From Amyelois transitella (Eukaryota > Arthropoda > Insecta > Lepidoptera > Pyralidae), in NCBI RefSeq assembly GCF_032362555.1, contig NC_083511.1:11957001-12021000 (forward strand): a DNA stretch of 64,000 nucleotides, in the 5' to 3' direction. The notes beneath the pieces are model-generated. The model was not told the origin of the DNA. It ran no database searches and worked only from the letters and a program-made list of their open reading frames with translations. Within the stretch, counting starts at the first letter, position 1. Every line of letters starts with the position of its first letter. Made by a program: the position numbers and the translations under genes. Below, one piece after another: positions 52,461-63,935 of this stretch.

Positions 52461-55400
52461 ATGACGGTGTTAGTGTGCGTCATGTTGCAGTACATCAATC
52501 TGCTGTTGATGGTGAGATCTAATAGTACAGTGCAGGAGTTGGTATTCGAGATAATATTCACCTATAAAGAGATGTGGTCTTTCCAAATTATGGAATGAAT
52601 TTGAGGAGCTATGGCGTACATATAGACGCAAAATTCGTCAGATTTCTGTTCAATATCGTTACGATTTGTTAGGTTTGGGATTTTAAATTTTATCAAAAAA
52701 ACGTTTAATAAATCAAAGTTATGATCGTTCCTCATGAAGAAAGTAGTCAAAGAGTGTTTTTACTTTGGGTGATTTATTTCTTAAGAGAAAATCTACATCG
52801 CAGAATTATTGTCTAGGTTCATGGTATGATCCTGCTGCAATTTAGCGATATTTGTGAGGTGGCTTCGGCTCTAATAATAGATGAGTCATCCGTTAAAACC
52901 ATTAACTAGTCAGTTTATGTAATTAATAAATTATACTTCTATTACACGTCATAAAAGCTATTAAACTTTTCATTTGCTTGTGGATACATTCGCCAAGTGA
53001 TTTATTATACTTTAATCTAATTCTGTGTCATTTGAAAGCATTGGATGAATCAAACTCTTTATTTGCGGCCGTTCACCAATAATTAATTTGTCGTCATTGA
53101 ATACAGATGATGGCGGGGGCGGGGCTATCGACGGCGACGCTGCTGCTCTTCTTCGCCAGCTCCACCAAGTATCCTCTGCGGTCGCCGTTACTGCTGGAGT
53201 GTCGTGTAGCGACCGCCGCGCTGACCTCGGTCGCGGCGACCCTGACCTTGCTGGGGTTACTGCTGCAGGCTGGACTCGGAGCCAAGACCTGGCGCCGCCC
53301 TATTCTTATTACAGTAGGTGTCTTTTTTTAAAGTGGCCCATTTGTCTTTTTAAGACTGCTGGCTCTGTCTCCCCCGTAAAAGATAAAATGTGAATGTATG
53401 AACATTCTCGCGTTTATTCTGGTTGCGTCCCCGCCTGCCACGAATAATAATACCTATAGGTGGGTTTTCAGGTTTAACATACTTACAAAAACTACTTATG
53501 GGTACATAAAAAACCACTTTATAAGGTTTAGAACTCTGTCAAACATTGTTTCTTTTTTAGACTATAGACAATTTTGACTAACACAACAAAGTCAGAAAAA
53601 ACTAAAATACTGTACCGACTCCACGTAGAAAGGTAACGACAAAGAAGCAGAACAAAGTTCGGTTGTGTAAGTCCTAATTATTGTTTATTTTTTATTCTAC
53701 CAAGTTTTGAAAATGATTATAAAAGTGAATTTGTTTCCAGTACTCGGCAATGATGGCGGCGGTGGTGTGTTGCGAGGCGTGCGCGGCGGCGTGGCTGTGC
53801 TGGCGGCTGTACCTGCTCGTCGCTGACCAGCGCCTCGTGGCGGCATTCAGCTGGAACAAGATCTATGCTGACATTGTTAAGGTTAGTTTATTTTAAAGTT
53901 CTTATTATAAATAACGATCAAAAACTAGAAGAATTTGCAGGCTAATAGGTAGAATTTCATACTGAGATGTTCGAAACTTGTGTTACGAGATACTCCGTTG
54001 TCAAAACTATCTTATTATAAGAAGGATCTCATGCCTATCTAGATCTTCGAACACCTCAATCAGGATGTAGCTGAGAAAAAAAACATCGAATAATTAAAAA
54101 TGTGCTTTCAGGAGTTGACCCCCGACAGGCCCTACGTTTTGTATGTGGCCGGGGCGTGCGCGGTGTTCTGTGCTGTTCTGCAGTGCCTGGCCTTCCTGCT
54201 GGCAATCCTTGCCTCCAGGTCTTCAGCAGGCTTGGGGACGGTCCCCGCGGAGAGACAGCAGTCAGCAGACCGCGCAGACAACAAGACGCTGCTTTTGTAA
54301 GTAGTTAGTTCCAGATAGACCTAAACATACTTTGTCATCCGAGCAGCGTTAGTCGAAACGGTTAGGTGATACGCATAAAGGCATAAGTTCAAATCCCATC
54401 TCAGCCATGTAACAAATAACATTAGTTTCAATACTAACCTTTGCCCTTATGCTCTTCAACGACCAATGTCATTTCAAACTTTCGCACTCATTACATTTAC
54501 TTTTTACGAGGGCAGCTATTGTGCGTCATTAAGTGTAGTTCAGTTATATGAGGTTAATGTGTAATTTCAGGTCTTACATGCGGTCTCCCGCGAGCACCCC
54601 CCGCTGCTTGCGGCCGCTGAGTGGCTCCAGCGCCGAGTACCAGCCCACTCTGCTGTAAGTCTTACACGTCTTCTCGGCACGATTCTGGATTGGGTTAGTC
54701 AAGCTTTTACACGAAGCGACTCTGAATCCACACTAATCTTTGTTCCGTATTTATATTTGTCTAATAATTATAGATAGGAAATATAATTAGATTTACAAAA
54801 GAAACATTGATGTTGGGAACAATAATTAAATAAAAGAGATGATTGACATAACGCACAGCCACAATCACTGGGCCAAGAGATTAGAAACGGGTTTCTTGTG
54901 TGGTGTGGGGGTGTACACAGAGAGGACCTCCGAAATTCCCGCGAAAACTAAATAAACAGAAATTTGTGTTACTGTGGCGATATCTATACGCCACAAGAAA
55001 CAAAACTAAAAAATATAATCACGCGGCGCTATCAGTCATAAACAGCGAAAAACCTAAATCGCGAAGCAAAGATTTCACGGATTGGAGCTGTATGTACAAC
55101 CTCCGACACAACATCGTCTGTCGCGCGGTTCCCCAGGCCTAACACCTAGCCTGGCGGAAGATCTTCCCTTTGGTGGCGGTCGAGCCGAATCATCGCTCTC
55201 GCTACATTAGTATTCTAAACCACAAAATATGTGCCGTGTGGTTCCCGGCACCATTATAAAAAAGAATAGGACCACTCCATCTCTTTCCCACGGATGTCGT
55301 AAAAGGCGACTATGGGATAGGCTTATAAACTTGGGATTCCTCTTTTAGGCGATGGGCTAGCAACCTGTCACTATTTGAACCTCAATTCCATCACAAAGTC

Positions 55401-55669
55401 AAGACTGTTGGCTCTGTCTACCCCGCTAGGGATATAGACGTGATCATATGCATGCATGCATGCATGTAAATATGTCTTTAACTTAATTTGAACCCATTTT
55501 AATCTGGATTAAAAAATTTGGCTATGTATCTGTATACATCTGTGTTCGTCATAAAGATTTCCACGTGAACTTGTTATTTTGCAGGTCCAAAGATAAGGAT
55601 AGTAGTCGGCGGTCGAGGCGGTCGCGAGGCTGGCAGCTGCAGCCAGATGTCGGCTGGAAGCAGGGGTAG
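52461..55669 (+). CDS. Tetraspanin-like four-pass membrane protein C, CCG-less, 250 aa
   Basis: Exons 52461-52511, 53107-53313, 53741-53881, 54112-54296, 54571-54654 and 55585-55669; phases 0,0,0,2,2; stop TAG. TM1 VCVMLQYINLLLM|MMAGAGLSTA has Asn13. TM2 is ALTSVAATLTLLGLLLQAGL. TM3 YSAMMAAVVCCEACAAAWL has Glu98. The large loop is only about 36 residues and cysteine-free (LVADQRLVAAFSWNKIYAD). TM4 VAGACAVFCAVLQCLAFLLAIL has Gln157. The cytoplasmic tail is long and Ser/Arg-rich (SKDKDSSRRSRRSRGW), spread over two extra exons. The start could instead be an upstream in-frame ATG at 52356, which would add 35 residues; I prefer 52461 because the Asn then sits as in the paralogues. Same orientation and exon plan as B and D. 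Confidence 0.8.
53314..53740. other. Gene C intron 2 with a short S2 remnant
   Basis: 53345-53400 carries CTTTTTAAGACTGCTGGCTC, TGTCTCCCCCGTAAAAGAT and an ATGTGAATGTATGA end, the S2 tail. The rest of the intron shows nothing recognisable. Confidence 0.45.
54340..54500 (+). repeat. S1 head fragment in gene C intron 4
   Basis: GCGTTAGTCGAAACGGTTAG, a B-box-like AAGTTCAAATCCCATC and CTCAGCCATG resemble the tRNA-like S1 head. A further S1 piece (GATTCTGGATTGGG, ACACGAAGCGACTC) is at 54680-54730 in the next intron. Confidence 0.5.
55025..55215 (-). repeat. S5 repeat copy in gene C intron 5
   Basis: Reverse complement of the 6150-6345 repeat: GTACAACCTCCGACACAACA, GTTCCCCAGGCCTAACACCT, GGCGGAAGATCTTCCCTTTG and GGCGGTCGAGCCGAATCATC. 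The open frame 54900-55142 overlaps this repeat and is not a gene. Confidence 0.65.
55231..55467 (+). repeat. Full-length S2 element in gene C intron 5
   Basis: Hairpin head GTGCCGTGTGGTTCCCGGCAC to a tail in which (TATG) has become (CATG)n. It directly follows the S5 copy. Confidence 0.75.
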
Positions 55670-57328
55670 GGGATTCTGTAAACAAGCCCAGAATTAGTGA
55701 GAAGGAAGGGAAAGGCTGCTGCGAGCTGGAAAATATATTCAAGAAAAAAATTACCAACTATTTTGCTGTGCTGCTGCCAATTACTGAACTATTTAGTTGA
55801 TCGGTGAAAAATAACGAAAGCTGAATTTTTTTATTATTAACAGAATAACCTAAGTGGTCCCGAAGCGTTGCGGCAGGGGGTGCAACTGGGAACACGCCAG
55901 GATGAGACTTCTTACAAAAAATCTTCATTTACTGTAAGCTTGTAGGTATGAAGCTCGTACGTAACGCATAATAATTATTAGTTTTCCTCAGTAATTTCAT
56001 TTGTGAATAGTCAGTAACGTTGCTTTAATATTAATTATACAAATTATGTGACCAAAAATTGTACTTAGTGACATAAAAATATATTTTGTTAAAATTGCCT
56101 ATCTACATTTATTGTCACCTGCTGTACTACTTCGACTGTTTGCCGTTATAATCCTTTGGTATCGTTATGATCTTGAATATGGTCCACATAATATGTGACA
56201 GCTGCAAATTAAGTACATGTGTGTAAACTGTCTTAACAGTAACCCAGTTTTGTATCAGATAGTGAGAACGAGAACGCAACAGTTCCTGCTTTGTTGAGAG
56301 GAAGCTATGGAACGTTTATCTGAATACTGCTTAATGGAGATTTTTAAAAGATCGCTTATTGAAGATTAAATAAATAAATAAATAAATATATACGGGACAA
56401 ATTACACTGATTAAGTTAGCCTCGAAGTAAGTTCGAAACTTGTGTTACGAGATACTAACTCAACGATACTATATTTTATAATAAATACTTATATAGATAA
56501 ACATCCAAGACCCAGGACAATCAGAAAAAGTTATTTTCTCATCATGCCTTGACCGGGATTTGAACCCGGGACCTCCGGTGTCACAGACAAGCGTACTACC
56601 GCTGAGCCACAGAGGCCGTCAATTTTAAAGTTATTGATTAAGTTAAAGTTATCGAGAATTTTTAATCTCCACCTATTATTTCCGTATCTATCTATTGTAT
56701 CTATTTAAAAAAAAAATGCTTTCTTATCTTCGCCGAAAACGCGAATCGTGTTCTATCATTATCATCCGACATTCGCTATTTAGTTTTCGTGCGATCGACA
56801 GCTCGTGTGTTTTATACAAAGTAGGTAATGAAAACTCAGGAACCGGTGGGAGCCAAACAAATTTGTTGGTAATCGAACTGATAGTGGACCGATAACGTGT
56901 ATCTTATCCGGCCAAGTACACAACCTCATCGTGGCTCGCGCATGCTCGTGCGCATATTGTCTTCGATTACATTTTTAAATGCATTTTTCAAAATATTCCT
57001 GTGACGTTTTATATTAGGTATTAAAGTGCTTTAAGTGTATTCAGCGCGTGCAAAATGCATGAGCCCGGTTTAACCCTATAGGATGGACGAGCTTAAACTA
57101 AAAGGACGTTATTACGGACTTTGAGCAGTTTTCTATGGAGTTCATCGATCTTGAGGCAGGCGCGATTTGAATCAGAGTGCATCTTATGGTTTCCGTTTAA
57201 GAGACAAAAATATAAAGTGTGTGGATGCAGCAGTGGAAAGCTTGTGTTAAAGTGACAAAGCTTTATTAAGGCAGAAGGCCCCCCTGAAGGTGGTATTTAG
57301 AAGTTACCCCGGATTATTTACGTTCCCG
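55670..57328. other. Gene C to gene D intergenic region
   Basis: Begins with probable 3' UTR of gene C and contains the S3 SINE at 56385-56625. The 5' UTR and promoter of gene D should lie in 56900-57328. A motif GCGTTGCGGCAGGGGGTGCA near 55865 is echoed near 63600. No ORF with coding character. Confidence 0.45.
56385..56625 (-). repeat. S3 SINE with tRNA-like head
   Basis: On the minus strand the head (56625-56550) has an A-box TGGCTCAGCGGTAG and B-box GGGTTCAAATCCC with a GC-rich T-arm. The body CCTGGGTCTTGGATG, CTCGTAACACAAGTTTCG, CTTCGAGGCTAACTTAATC and GTAATTTGTCCCGTATATA follows, ending in a (TTTA)n tail. The acceptor stem does not pair over seven bases, so it is not a functional tRNA. 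Confidence 0.8.
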
Positions 57329-59810
57329 ATGGCGCGCGCTGAACGAGTGGCGGCAGCTGTGTTGCCGCATGTCAACCTGTTACTTACGGTGAGTCACGTA
57401 TCTGATGCCTTGTTTATATTATGAACTTCCAAACGTAAGCGAGCAAATGGCAGAGGTTATCTGCGATTCTTATCAGTCTCTCCCCCTAGTGATTCATTTC
57501 CCGGAATTAATAATTTGCCACCTAGAATTTTATTTATTTTTCTTTTACAATTTAATTATATAAAGTTGATATTGGTCAAAAGGTGAAATAATATGTTTGC
57601 GACTTAAATATAGTTATATCTCTTAGTTCCAGAGTGGAACGAAAAAAATTACTTGATGCCTTGCCCTTAGCTGACATAGAATAAAAGTCACAGTCACATT
57701 AGGTATATGTGCGAAATGCCTTTTGTTCTGGGAATTTATTAACTTGTATGTTTTTGTAGCACAGACATTATCACTCGAGCCGGCCTTGTGTTAGTCATCC
57801 GCGTTGCAGTTTTCTTATCAATTTTTTACATTGATTTTGGTTTATCACTAGCAATTCATACACAAACATACTTACATATAATCACATCTATATCCCTTGC
57901 GGTAAAGACAGAGCAAACAGTCTTGGAATAACTGAAAAGCCGCATTCAGTTATATGGTATTGAAATTCAAATAGTGACAGGTTGCTAGCTCCTCGCCTAC
58001 AAGACAAATACCAAGTTTAATGGCGACCTTAGTCGCCTTTTACGACATCCATGGGATGAAATTAAGTGGTCCTATATTATTTAGTGCCGGAAACCATACG
58101 GCATAGAAATATATCACAGACTTATCAAAATATAATTGTTGAATACCTAACACAAACCTAATTAATAAATTGTTGACTACATATCTCAATCTTAAAGCCA
58201 AATGGTTGGACGTGGCCTATCAGACTTCTCAACACAGTTGGCTCTGTCTACCCCGCAAGCTATATAAACGTGATCATATGTATGTATACCTATGTGTCAG
58301 GTGATAGTGGGCGCTGGCATCGCCACCTCGGCCCGCCTGAAGTGGGACCCCAGCACGTACATCGTGGTGCGCGAGCTGCTGCCGCTGGAGTACCGCGTGC
58401 TGGCCGCGCTGCTGCTGGTGCTGCCGCTGGCGCTGCTGCTGCTGGCGCACCTGGCCTCGGCCGCCCTGGCCGCGCGCTCGCCCGCCGTGCGCCGCGTGCT
58501 GCTGCTCGTGGTGAGTGACTGTCTGGCCTGGGTGATTTCACGAGGTAACTTACTGGTTTTTATTTGTGGTGAGTATTGCACGTATACTTATCAATTTAAA
58601 TTACTTATTTTTGTTTGTTTAAGACCGATTATAATTTGACCAACCTTTAGTGACATAGCTTTTCTTTTAGGTATTTTTTTTTTTAATTTTTACTGCATGC
58701 AACCTAGTGGTTACTAGTTAATAATGATGTTGGTAATTCGATAATCATGTGGACTTTAACATATTTTTTCTTACTGATGGGGTATTTTTACGATTGACAG
58801 AATTATGTGCTTGTCAAGTACCTATATCACTTAAATCAGAAAATGCGAACTTGTCTTTGATAACTGACTGATTAACATAAGGGTTTTATGAAAGCTTATT
58901 AGGTGCTGTTTAAAATGCAATTTAACGTTGTTTCAGTACGCGATATGCATGCTAAGCTTGTTGATCGGCGAGGTGGCGGCAGGGTGGTGGGTGGGGGGCC
59001 GCGCGGTGCAGTGGCTGAACTCTGCGCAGGCGCAGCGGTTCGCTGAGCTGGCGGCGGCGCGCGACGACCTGCGCGCGGTGCTAGCCGTGCTCGCCAAGTG
59101 GCACCCGCTGCCCGAGAGGGTGCATCAGCTTATTGACGTGAGAGTTTATTTACTTTCTGTATCATTGAAATACCAAATGGCATTCGGATGCCGAAAACAC
59201 TATTGTAAATTTTTCATATTTATTTTGCTTGAAGATCAACAAATACCGACACTGGGAAATTAACTGACTAAAAATTATCTTTTATGATTATATTCCAGGA
59301 AGCTTCCGCGGATTTGCCGCGCAACGCATACTGCGCAGCCTCGTTCGCGTTGCTGTGCATCGTGCTACAGCTGCTCGGCGCCGCGCTCGCCGCGCTCATT
59401 GCGCTCGCGCCGCTCTGCTCGAATCGCTCGCGCCGGGAGAGTACCGGGACCGACACCGACAGTCAGAGATCACTTTTGTAATTATATATAAACTTATTTT
59501 TGTTTTAACGATATTTCAAAGAAACTACTGGAGTAGGATTGTTGGAGAGAAAAAAAAACAGAGACAATTAAATATGAAGCTACTAAATAATATACTTAGA
59601 GGCTTTAAAAACCAAATTTTGACGACAAGATACTCTTAGATTGGACGCATTATGTTCGAAAAAAAATGATAAATGTGAGCATACGGCTCATTTGTTACAT
59701 AATATTTGTTATACACTAAACAGTATTTAATGTTTAGGTACAGCAGCAAGACCAGTGACCGACCCTCCCTGAAGACCATCTACAAGAACGGGCGCCTGCA
59801 GATCGTGTGA
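57329..59810 (+). CDS. Tetraspanin-like four-pass membrane protein D, CCG-less, 240 aa
   Basis: Exons 57329-57388, 58301-58510, 58937-59137, 59299-59477 and 59738-59810; phases 0,0,0,2; stop TGA. TM1 VLPHVNLLLT|VIVGAGIATSARL has Asn16. WDPSTY follows, as in gene B, and exon 2 has the same 210-nt length as in B. TM2 is ALLLVLPLALLLLAHLASAA. TM3 YAICMLSLLIGEVAAGWW has Glu102. The large loop (about 55-60 residues) is cysteine-free and helical-looking (FAELAAARDDLRAVLAVLAK). TM4 CAASFALLCIVLQLLGAALA has Gln181. The tail ends SKTSDRPSLKTIYKNGRLQI. Exon 2 begins directly after the tail of an S2 repeat. Closest to gene B by eye. Function unknown; a membrane-organising role is inferred from family only. 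Confidence 0.82.
57859..58102 (-). repeat. S2 element in gene D intron 1
   Basis: (CATA)-type tail (CATACTTACATATAATCACA) through GTGACAGGTTGCTAGCTC to the head GTGCCGGAAACCATACGGC. Nearly full length, diverged. Confidence 0.7.
58185..58290 (+). repeat. S2 3' fragment abutting gene D exon 2
   Basis: AATCTTAAAGCCAAATGG, GACGTGGCCTATCAGAC, GGCTCTGTCTACCCCGCAAG and CGTGATCATATGTATGTATA. The exon 2 acceptor AG is at 58299-58300, only about 10 bp beyond the repeat tail. Confidence 0.7.
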
Positions 59811-62518
59811 GACGCACGCGCTGGCCAGCGTAACCTGCCCAAGTCACTGCGACCTCCCCCCACACCGCGACTTGGAGTCACGCGCCGGATGCCGTGATAT
59901 TCAGTTCACTGTTACTGTCGTGTGATCCGCTACACTTTACAGACTGATTTCTTAATATAGTGAATTTTAAGTATATCTATCTACTTGCCATTTATTTTTA
60001 TATACAAATCGCTCGATCGAAACATTTTCCTGAACCCTTAAATCACTTGTCATATTTCAGAAACATTTTCAACTACAGCTTCCGAATCGTTGTGGTACAT
60101 TTAAAATTATATAAAATGTGAAATGAAACACCAAAAATAGTTCAACATTTATTTATTTATACATTTGAAATTGAAAGACGACCGACGCGCGACCCGCCGC
60201 GCGCCCTCTACGGCCTTTTCAACTTGGTGGTACATTTTAAATTGGTTGGTCGACACCATGCCTCCAGTCTATACATTAATTTGCTTTCCAACATTAAGGA
60301 AAATAGTTAAATCATTGTCGACCCCTATAATAAAAGTTGAGGGACTGAGTGTCATCGGTTTTGAGAATGAAATGCTGAGGCAGCGAGTGGCGCGTCAGCG
60401 GCGCGTCGGGCGGCGCGGCTCCACGATAGACGGTGCAAAAATATATCAACAGTGTAGCGGCCGCGGTGGACAACAACTTTAGTTTCTCGTACAGAACTAT
60501 AACAGAACGTGAGTGAGGACGTCACAGAGGAGATAATTGCGGAGACTAGGGCACATTGAGTCGTCTAGGACATCATTAACAATGTACCTAAAGATCGTTT
60601 GCGTATAACTTGGATCCAATAATGATTATCATGAAATGCAAAAATATTGGGACTTACTTTTAGAAACGCGGCGATTTAAAAGAAAGGCGAAATTGTTTAT
60701 AACTATCAAAAAATAATACAAAATGTCATAGTCTCGTCTTTACGAGAAGTTCCTATTATCTACTCTGTGATGGTGGCGGGGAAGGAACATTCGTTGCTGA
60801 TAGAACCGCCAACGTTGACTTCTGCGTCGAGCAGACGATCAGGTAATAAGCTTACATCGTACATAAAATACATAGATTTATGCAAAGATAAACAATTTAC
60901 AGTCGAAGGAAAGCGAGAGAGTTGCCGCAGCAACCGCTATGTAATCTAACGTGTATAAGTTATATTATAATATATATAAATTTATCTACTCATCACACCA
61001 TGATATGACATCGCTTTTCCATAAATTATACACAATATTGAACGACACTCGCACTTATATAATACAAATAATGAAGAAGCAACAGTGAACATTGCAATAA
61101 TTTGTGCTACGAGTTTTCACAGCTTCGTAGCATTGTAGGCGTAGCTCGTAGAACTTGGGTGGCCTTCAGGTTTATAAGATTGGGAAAATGTACACCTTTT
61201 TTTTTACAAAAAAAAAAACAAATGAATTGAAAGATAGAGAGCAGAGATTTGAAAATAGAAATGCTGTAATAAAACTTAAAGAACAAAACTTGAGCCAAAT
61301 TCTACAATAAAGACTATATTTTCTTATAATACAAGTTTAAATAAATAAGCTATGCCTACTAAATAACATTCAGTATCCAGCTTATTCAACTTTGCTTCGC
61401 TTTTAGTTCCATACATCGCGCTCCCGAGCCTCAGAGCGCTGTAGCTGCTCGACGACACACGACAGGTGACCGCGGCCGCTTGCGGTCGGGCCACCGGTCT
61501 TTGACATAAATATTATTAAACCTACATCGTGTAAGATACATTTATAAGTATAATTAAAAAATAATTTATCTAATATCTTGCACCCATAGATATATGAAAA
61601 TAAGTTTTCCATTCACACAGTCTGTTGAGACATTGAATATTTTATGATTATCGAAATAACAATATAATGTTAACCAAATTATAGCAAACCGCCATTAAGT
61701 TTGTTGAAACTCTCTTTGAAGTAAACAATCTCATTATAATAAATTTAACATCTTCAATTTCGAAATTAACAGGCCGTAGGCCTTCTTTTTGATAAAGCGA
61801 GTTAAAATTGTATCCACTAATTCACTTTAAAAGTGAGATTAGGTTTCTTTCTCTGAAGTTTAGGTCTTAACGAATTAAAATATTAAGTTCCAAATTTTGT
61901 AAATAATTTTGAATAAAATAACAACGTATGAACAACATGATTGCCAACGAACAGGCGCCGGCTTCCGAGCACTCACTATACTTAACAATTTAACAAGAAG
62001 GGGCCATGTTTATGACTAGAATACTTATATTTTGATAAATATCACGAAGTCAAAGCTTTATACAATGGGAAGTGAATTATCAATTAACTTTGAATATGTT
62101 CACAAAATTTTAATATGTTTGTTAGCGATCGTATAAAGCTTGGACTCTATTGTTACTCTGTGGTGCGTGTCAACGGCAAGAGTTGTTCTGATCCTAGTGG
62201 AGAAGGGACAGAAGACAGACTAATTGATGCGTATTCTGAAAACCTGAGTAACACCTGTCAACATATCGAAGTCCACGACATAAATTGTACACTTAGAAAA
62301 CAATGACTCAATTCTGATTCTCCCTCAGGATTTCAGAATAAGATCGGAATCGAAGGAAAACGATCAGAATCGTGGGCATAGAAATCGGAATAATATGGAC
62401 AATGGAAATGTTAAATTGTAGTTAATTACACTGAAAATTATGAGGAATATCTGTGACGTAGCCTGGCATCTTATGTAGTTTTTAACGCAGTTGTAAAGCT
62501 ATCAAATAAATCTCAGAA
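59811..62518. other. 3' UTR of gene D and intergenic DNA
   Basis: Largely AT-rich. GC-rich islands at about 60170-60225, 60370-60475 and 61420-61500 have no consistent ORF with splice context. The open frame 60165-60482 lacks any recognisable motif. Nothing else supported. Confidence 0.4.
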
Positions 62519-63176
62519 TCTATACTAATATTATAAAGCTGAAGAGTTTGTTTTGTTTGTTTGTTTGTTTGTTTGTTTAAACGCGCTAATCTCAGAAACT
62601 ACTGAACCGATTTGAATAATTCTTTCACTGTTATATAGTCTATTTATCGAGGAAGGCTATAGGCTACATTTTATCCCGGATTTCCTACGGGAAACGTCAA
62701 CATTGCAGGTGAAAGTTGAATGAGTCGGCCATCTGCGAGCTTTCCACGCGAACGCTGCGCAAACCAACAACGATATAGTAAAACAATGTACTAAAGATGT
62801 GAAGTACTCATTTTTTGCCACAAAAAAGTCCGCGAGAGCATATATCTATCTCTTAAGGTTTACTTACAATAACCACTTTTATGTTCATTTTTTAAGATTA
62901 TTTTTTCATTATAAACATAAGTTATTTTGAAACCAATTTTCTTTAATTCAGTATTAATCCTTATCCAAATAAATATGTTTATTACTTTCACCTTTTCATG
63001 TAGACTAAAATTGCCATTTACAGTATATAAATCAGACGAATAGGTTTTGAGATATAGTCGTTATAAGCAATTTGCAGCGAAACATTTAATACGGTGAACC
63101 AGCGTTCTTTCTAATACGCGTGACCGCCTGACAAAATAACTATTCCACGCGGACGAAGTCGCGGGCACAGCTAGTT
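62519..63176 (+). repeat. S4 repeat, copy 3 (longest)
   Basis: Starts CTATACTAATATTATAAAGC, contains a (GTTT)n run at about 62547-62580 and CTCAGAAACTACTGAACCG, and ends TCCACGCGGACGAAGTCGCG plus CACAGCTAGTT. It is about 400 bp longer than the other two copies. Confidence 0.65.
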
Positions 63177-63303
63177 GATATATAAAATCAAAACGTTAAG
63201 GTTTTATGATCATCGACAGCGACATCTCATTGACCAGAACTTGTTACTTCTGAAACTCTTATATTATTCCGATTTTCATGTTCGCGGTGGTGGGTCGTCG
63301 TGT

Positions 63304-63935
63304 TTATCTGTAGGCCTGCTGCTGCTCCGCCAGGAAGGGGTTGGCGGGGCGCGGGGCGGGCGCCTGTCCCGGCACGCCCAGGCTCTCGGCGCCGGCGTAG
63401 CTCTGTTACAACATAGTTTACTTCAATACACTATTTTTGATACGGCTGGTTTAAGGTTCTCATGTAGCCTTCTTTTAACTATGTAAAGAAATGTTAGGTA
63501 CTTAGGATCCTCACTTATGTGTTAAATTTCGAGTGATCATAATAAAGAGTATTTTAGACCCAAAACTAATGACGTCGAAAGATCCATCCTGAGTCCAGAA
63601 GCATTGCGATGGGGTGCAATTGGGAACACGCAAACGTAAGAGAGAGAGAGAGGGAAATATTTATTTAGTGGGTGGTATCTATTAGCCCAGGAGGTTTGAG
63701 AACAGGTTAAGTGCGCGAGGCCGCTGGCTTGAGGTTCCTATCATGATGCAGATGAAGTGCCGAGGGCACAGCTCACCTGCGTGGCTCCGTACTGGTCGTG
63801 GTGCGCCAGGTCGGCGAGCCGCGTGGAGGACAGCGCGCGCGGCAGCGGGTTGGAGGGCACCCCGTGCGGCGCCAGCACGCCGGCCTCCGCCACCGCGCGC
63901 GCCTCCTCGTCCGCCGCCGCGCTGCCGGCCGTCAC
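63304..63935 (-). CDS. Unrecognised gene, last two exons (C-terminus, partial)
   Basis: Two minus-strand exons with proper borders and matching phase 0: 63935-63777 (acceptor TTGTTACAG, donor CAG|GTGAGC) and 63402-63304 (acceptor GTTGTAACAG, stop TAA). They encode an 86-residue C-terminus including EEARAVAEAGVLAPHGVPSN, PLPRALSSTRLADLAHHDQY and, at the very end, PRPANPFLAEQQQAYR. Both are GC-rich with GC-biased third positions like the other exons here. The Pro/Ala-rich, probably disordered tail carries an NPF tripeptide, which in endocytic proteins binds EH domains; whether that applies is unknown. The rest of the gene lies beyond the right edge, so I cannot name it. Confidence 0.7.

Noticed and set aside
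52344-52598. 84-aa ORF as a separate gene or as an N-terminal extension of gene C
   Set aside because: It begins at a non-ATG codon and reads past the donor of gene C exon 1; the paralogues support the start at 52461.
54900-55142. 80-aa ORF
   Set aside because: Its 3' half lies in a copy of repeat S5, and it sits inside an intron of gene C.
56550-56625. tRNA gene on the minus strand
   Set aside because: A and B boxes are good, but the acceptor stem has mismatches and the sequence runs on into a SINE body also present at 37.2 kb; it is a SINE head.
60165-60482. 105-aa ORF downstream of gene D
   Set aside because: It has stretches of high GC but no recognisable domain or consistent codon bias, and the middle is AT-rich; more likely 3' flank with a GC-rich island.
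61403-61612. Alternative terminal exon of the right-edge minus-strand gene
   Set aside because: The GC-rich frame ending SEARERDVWN lacks a convincing acceptor, and the gene already ends at 63304.
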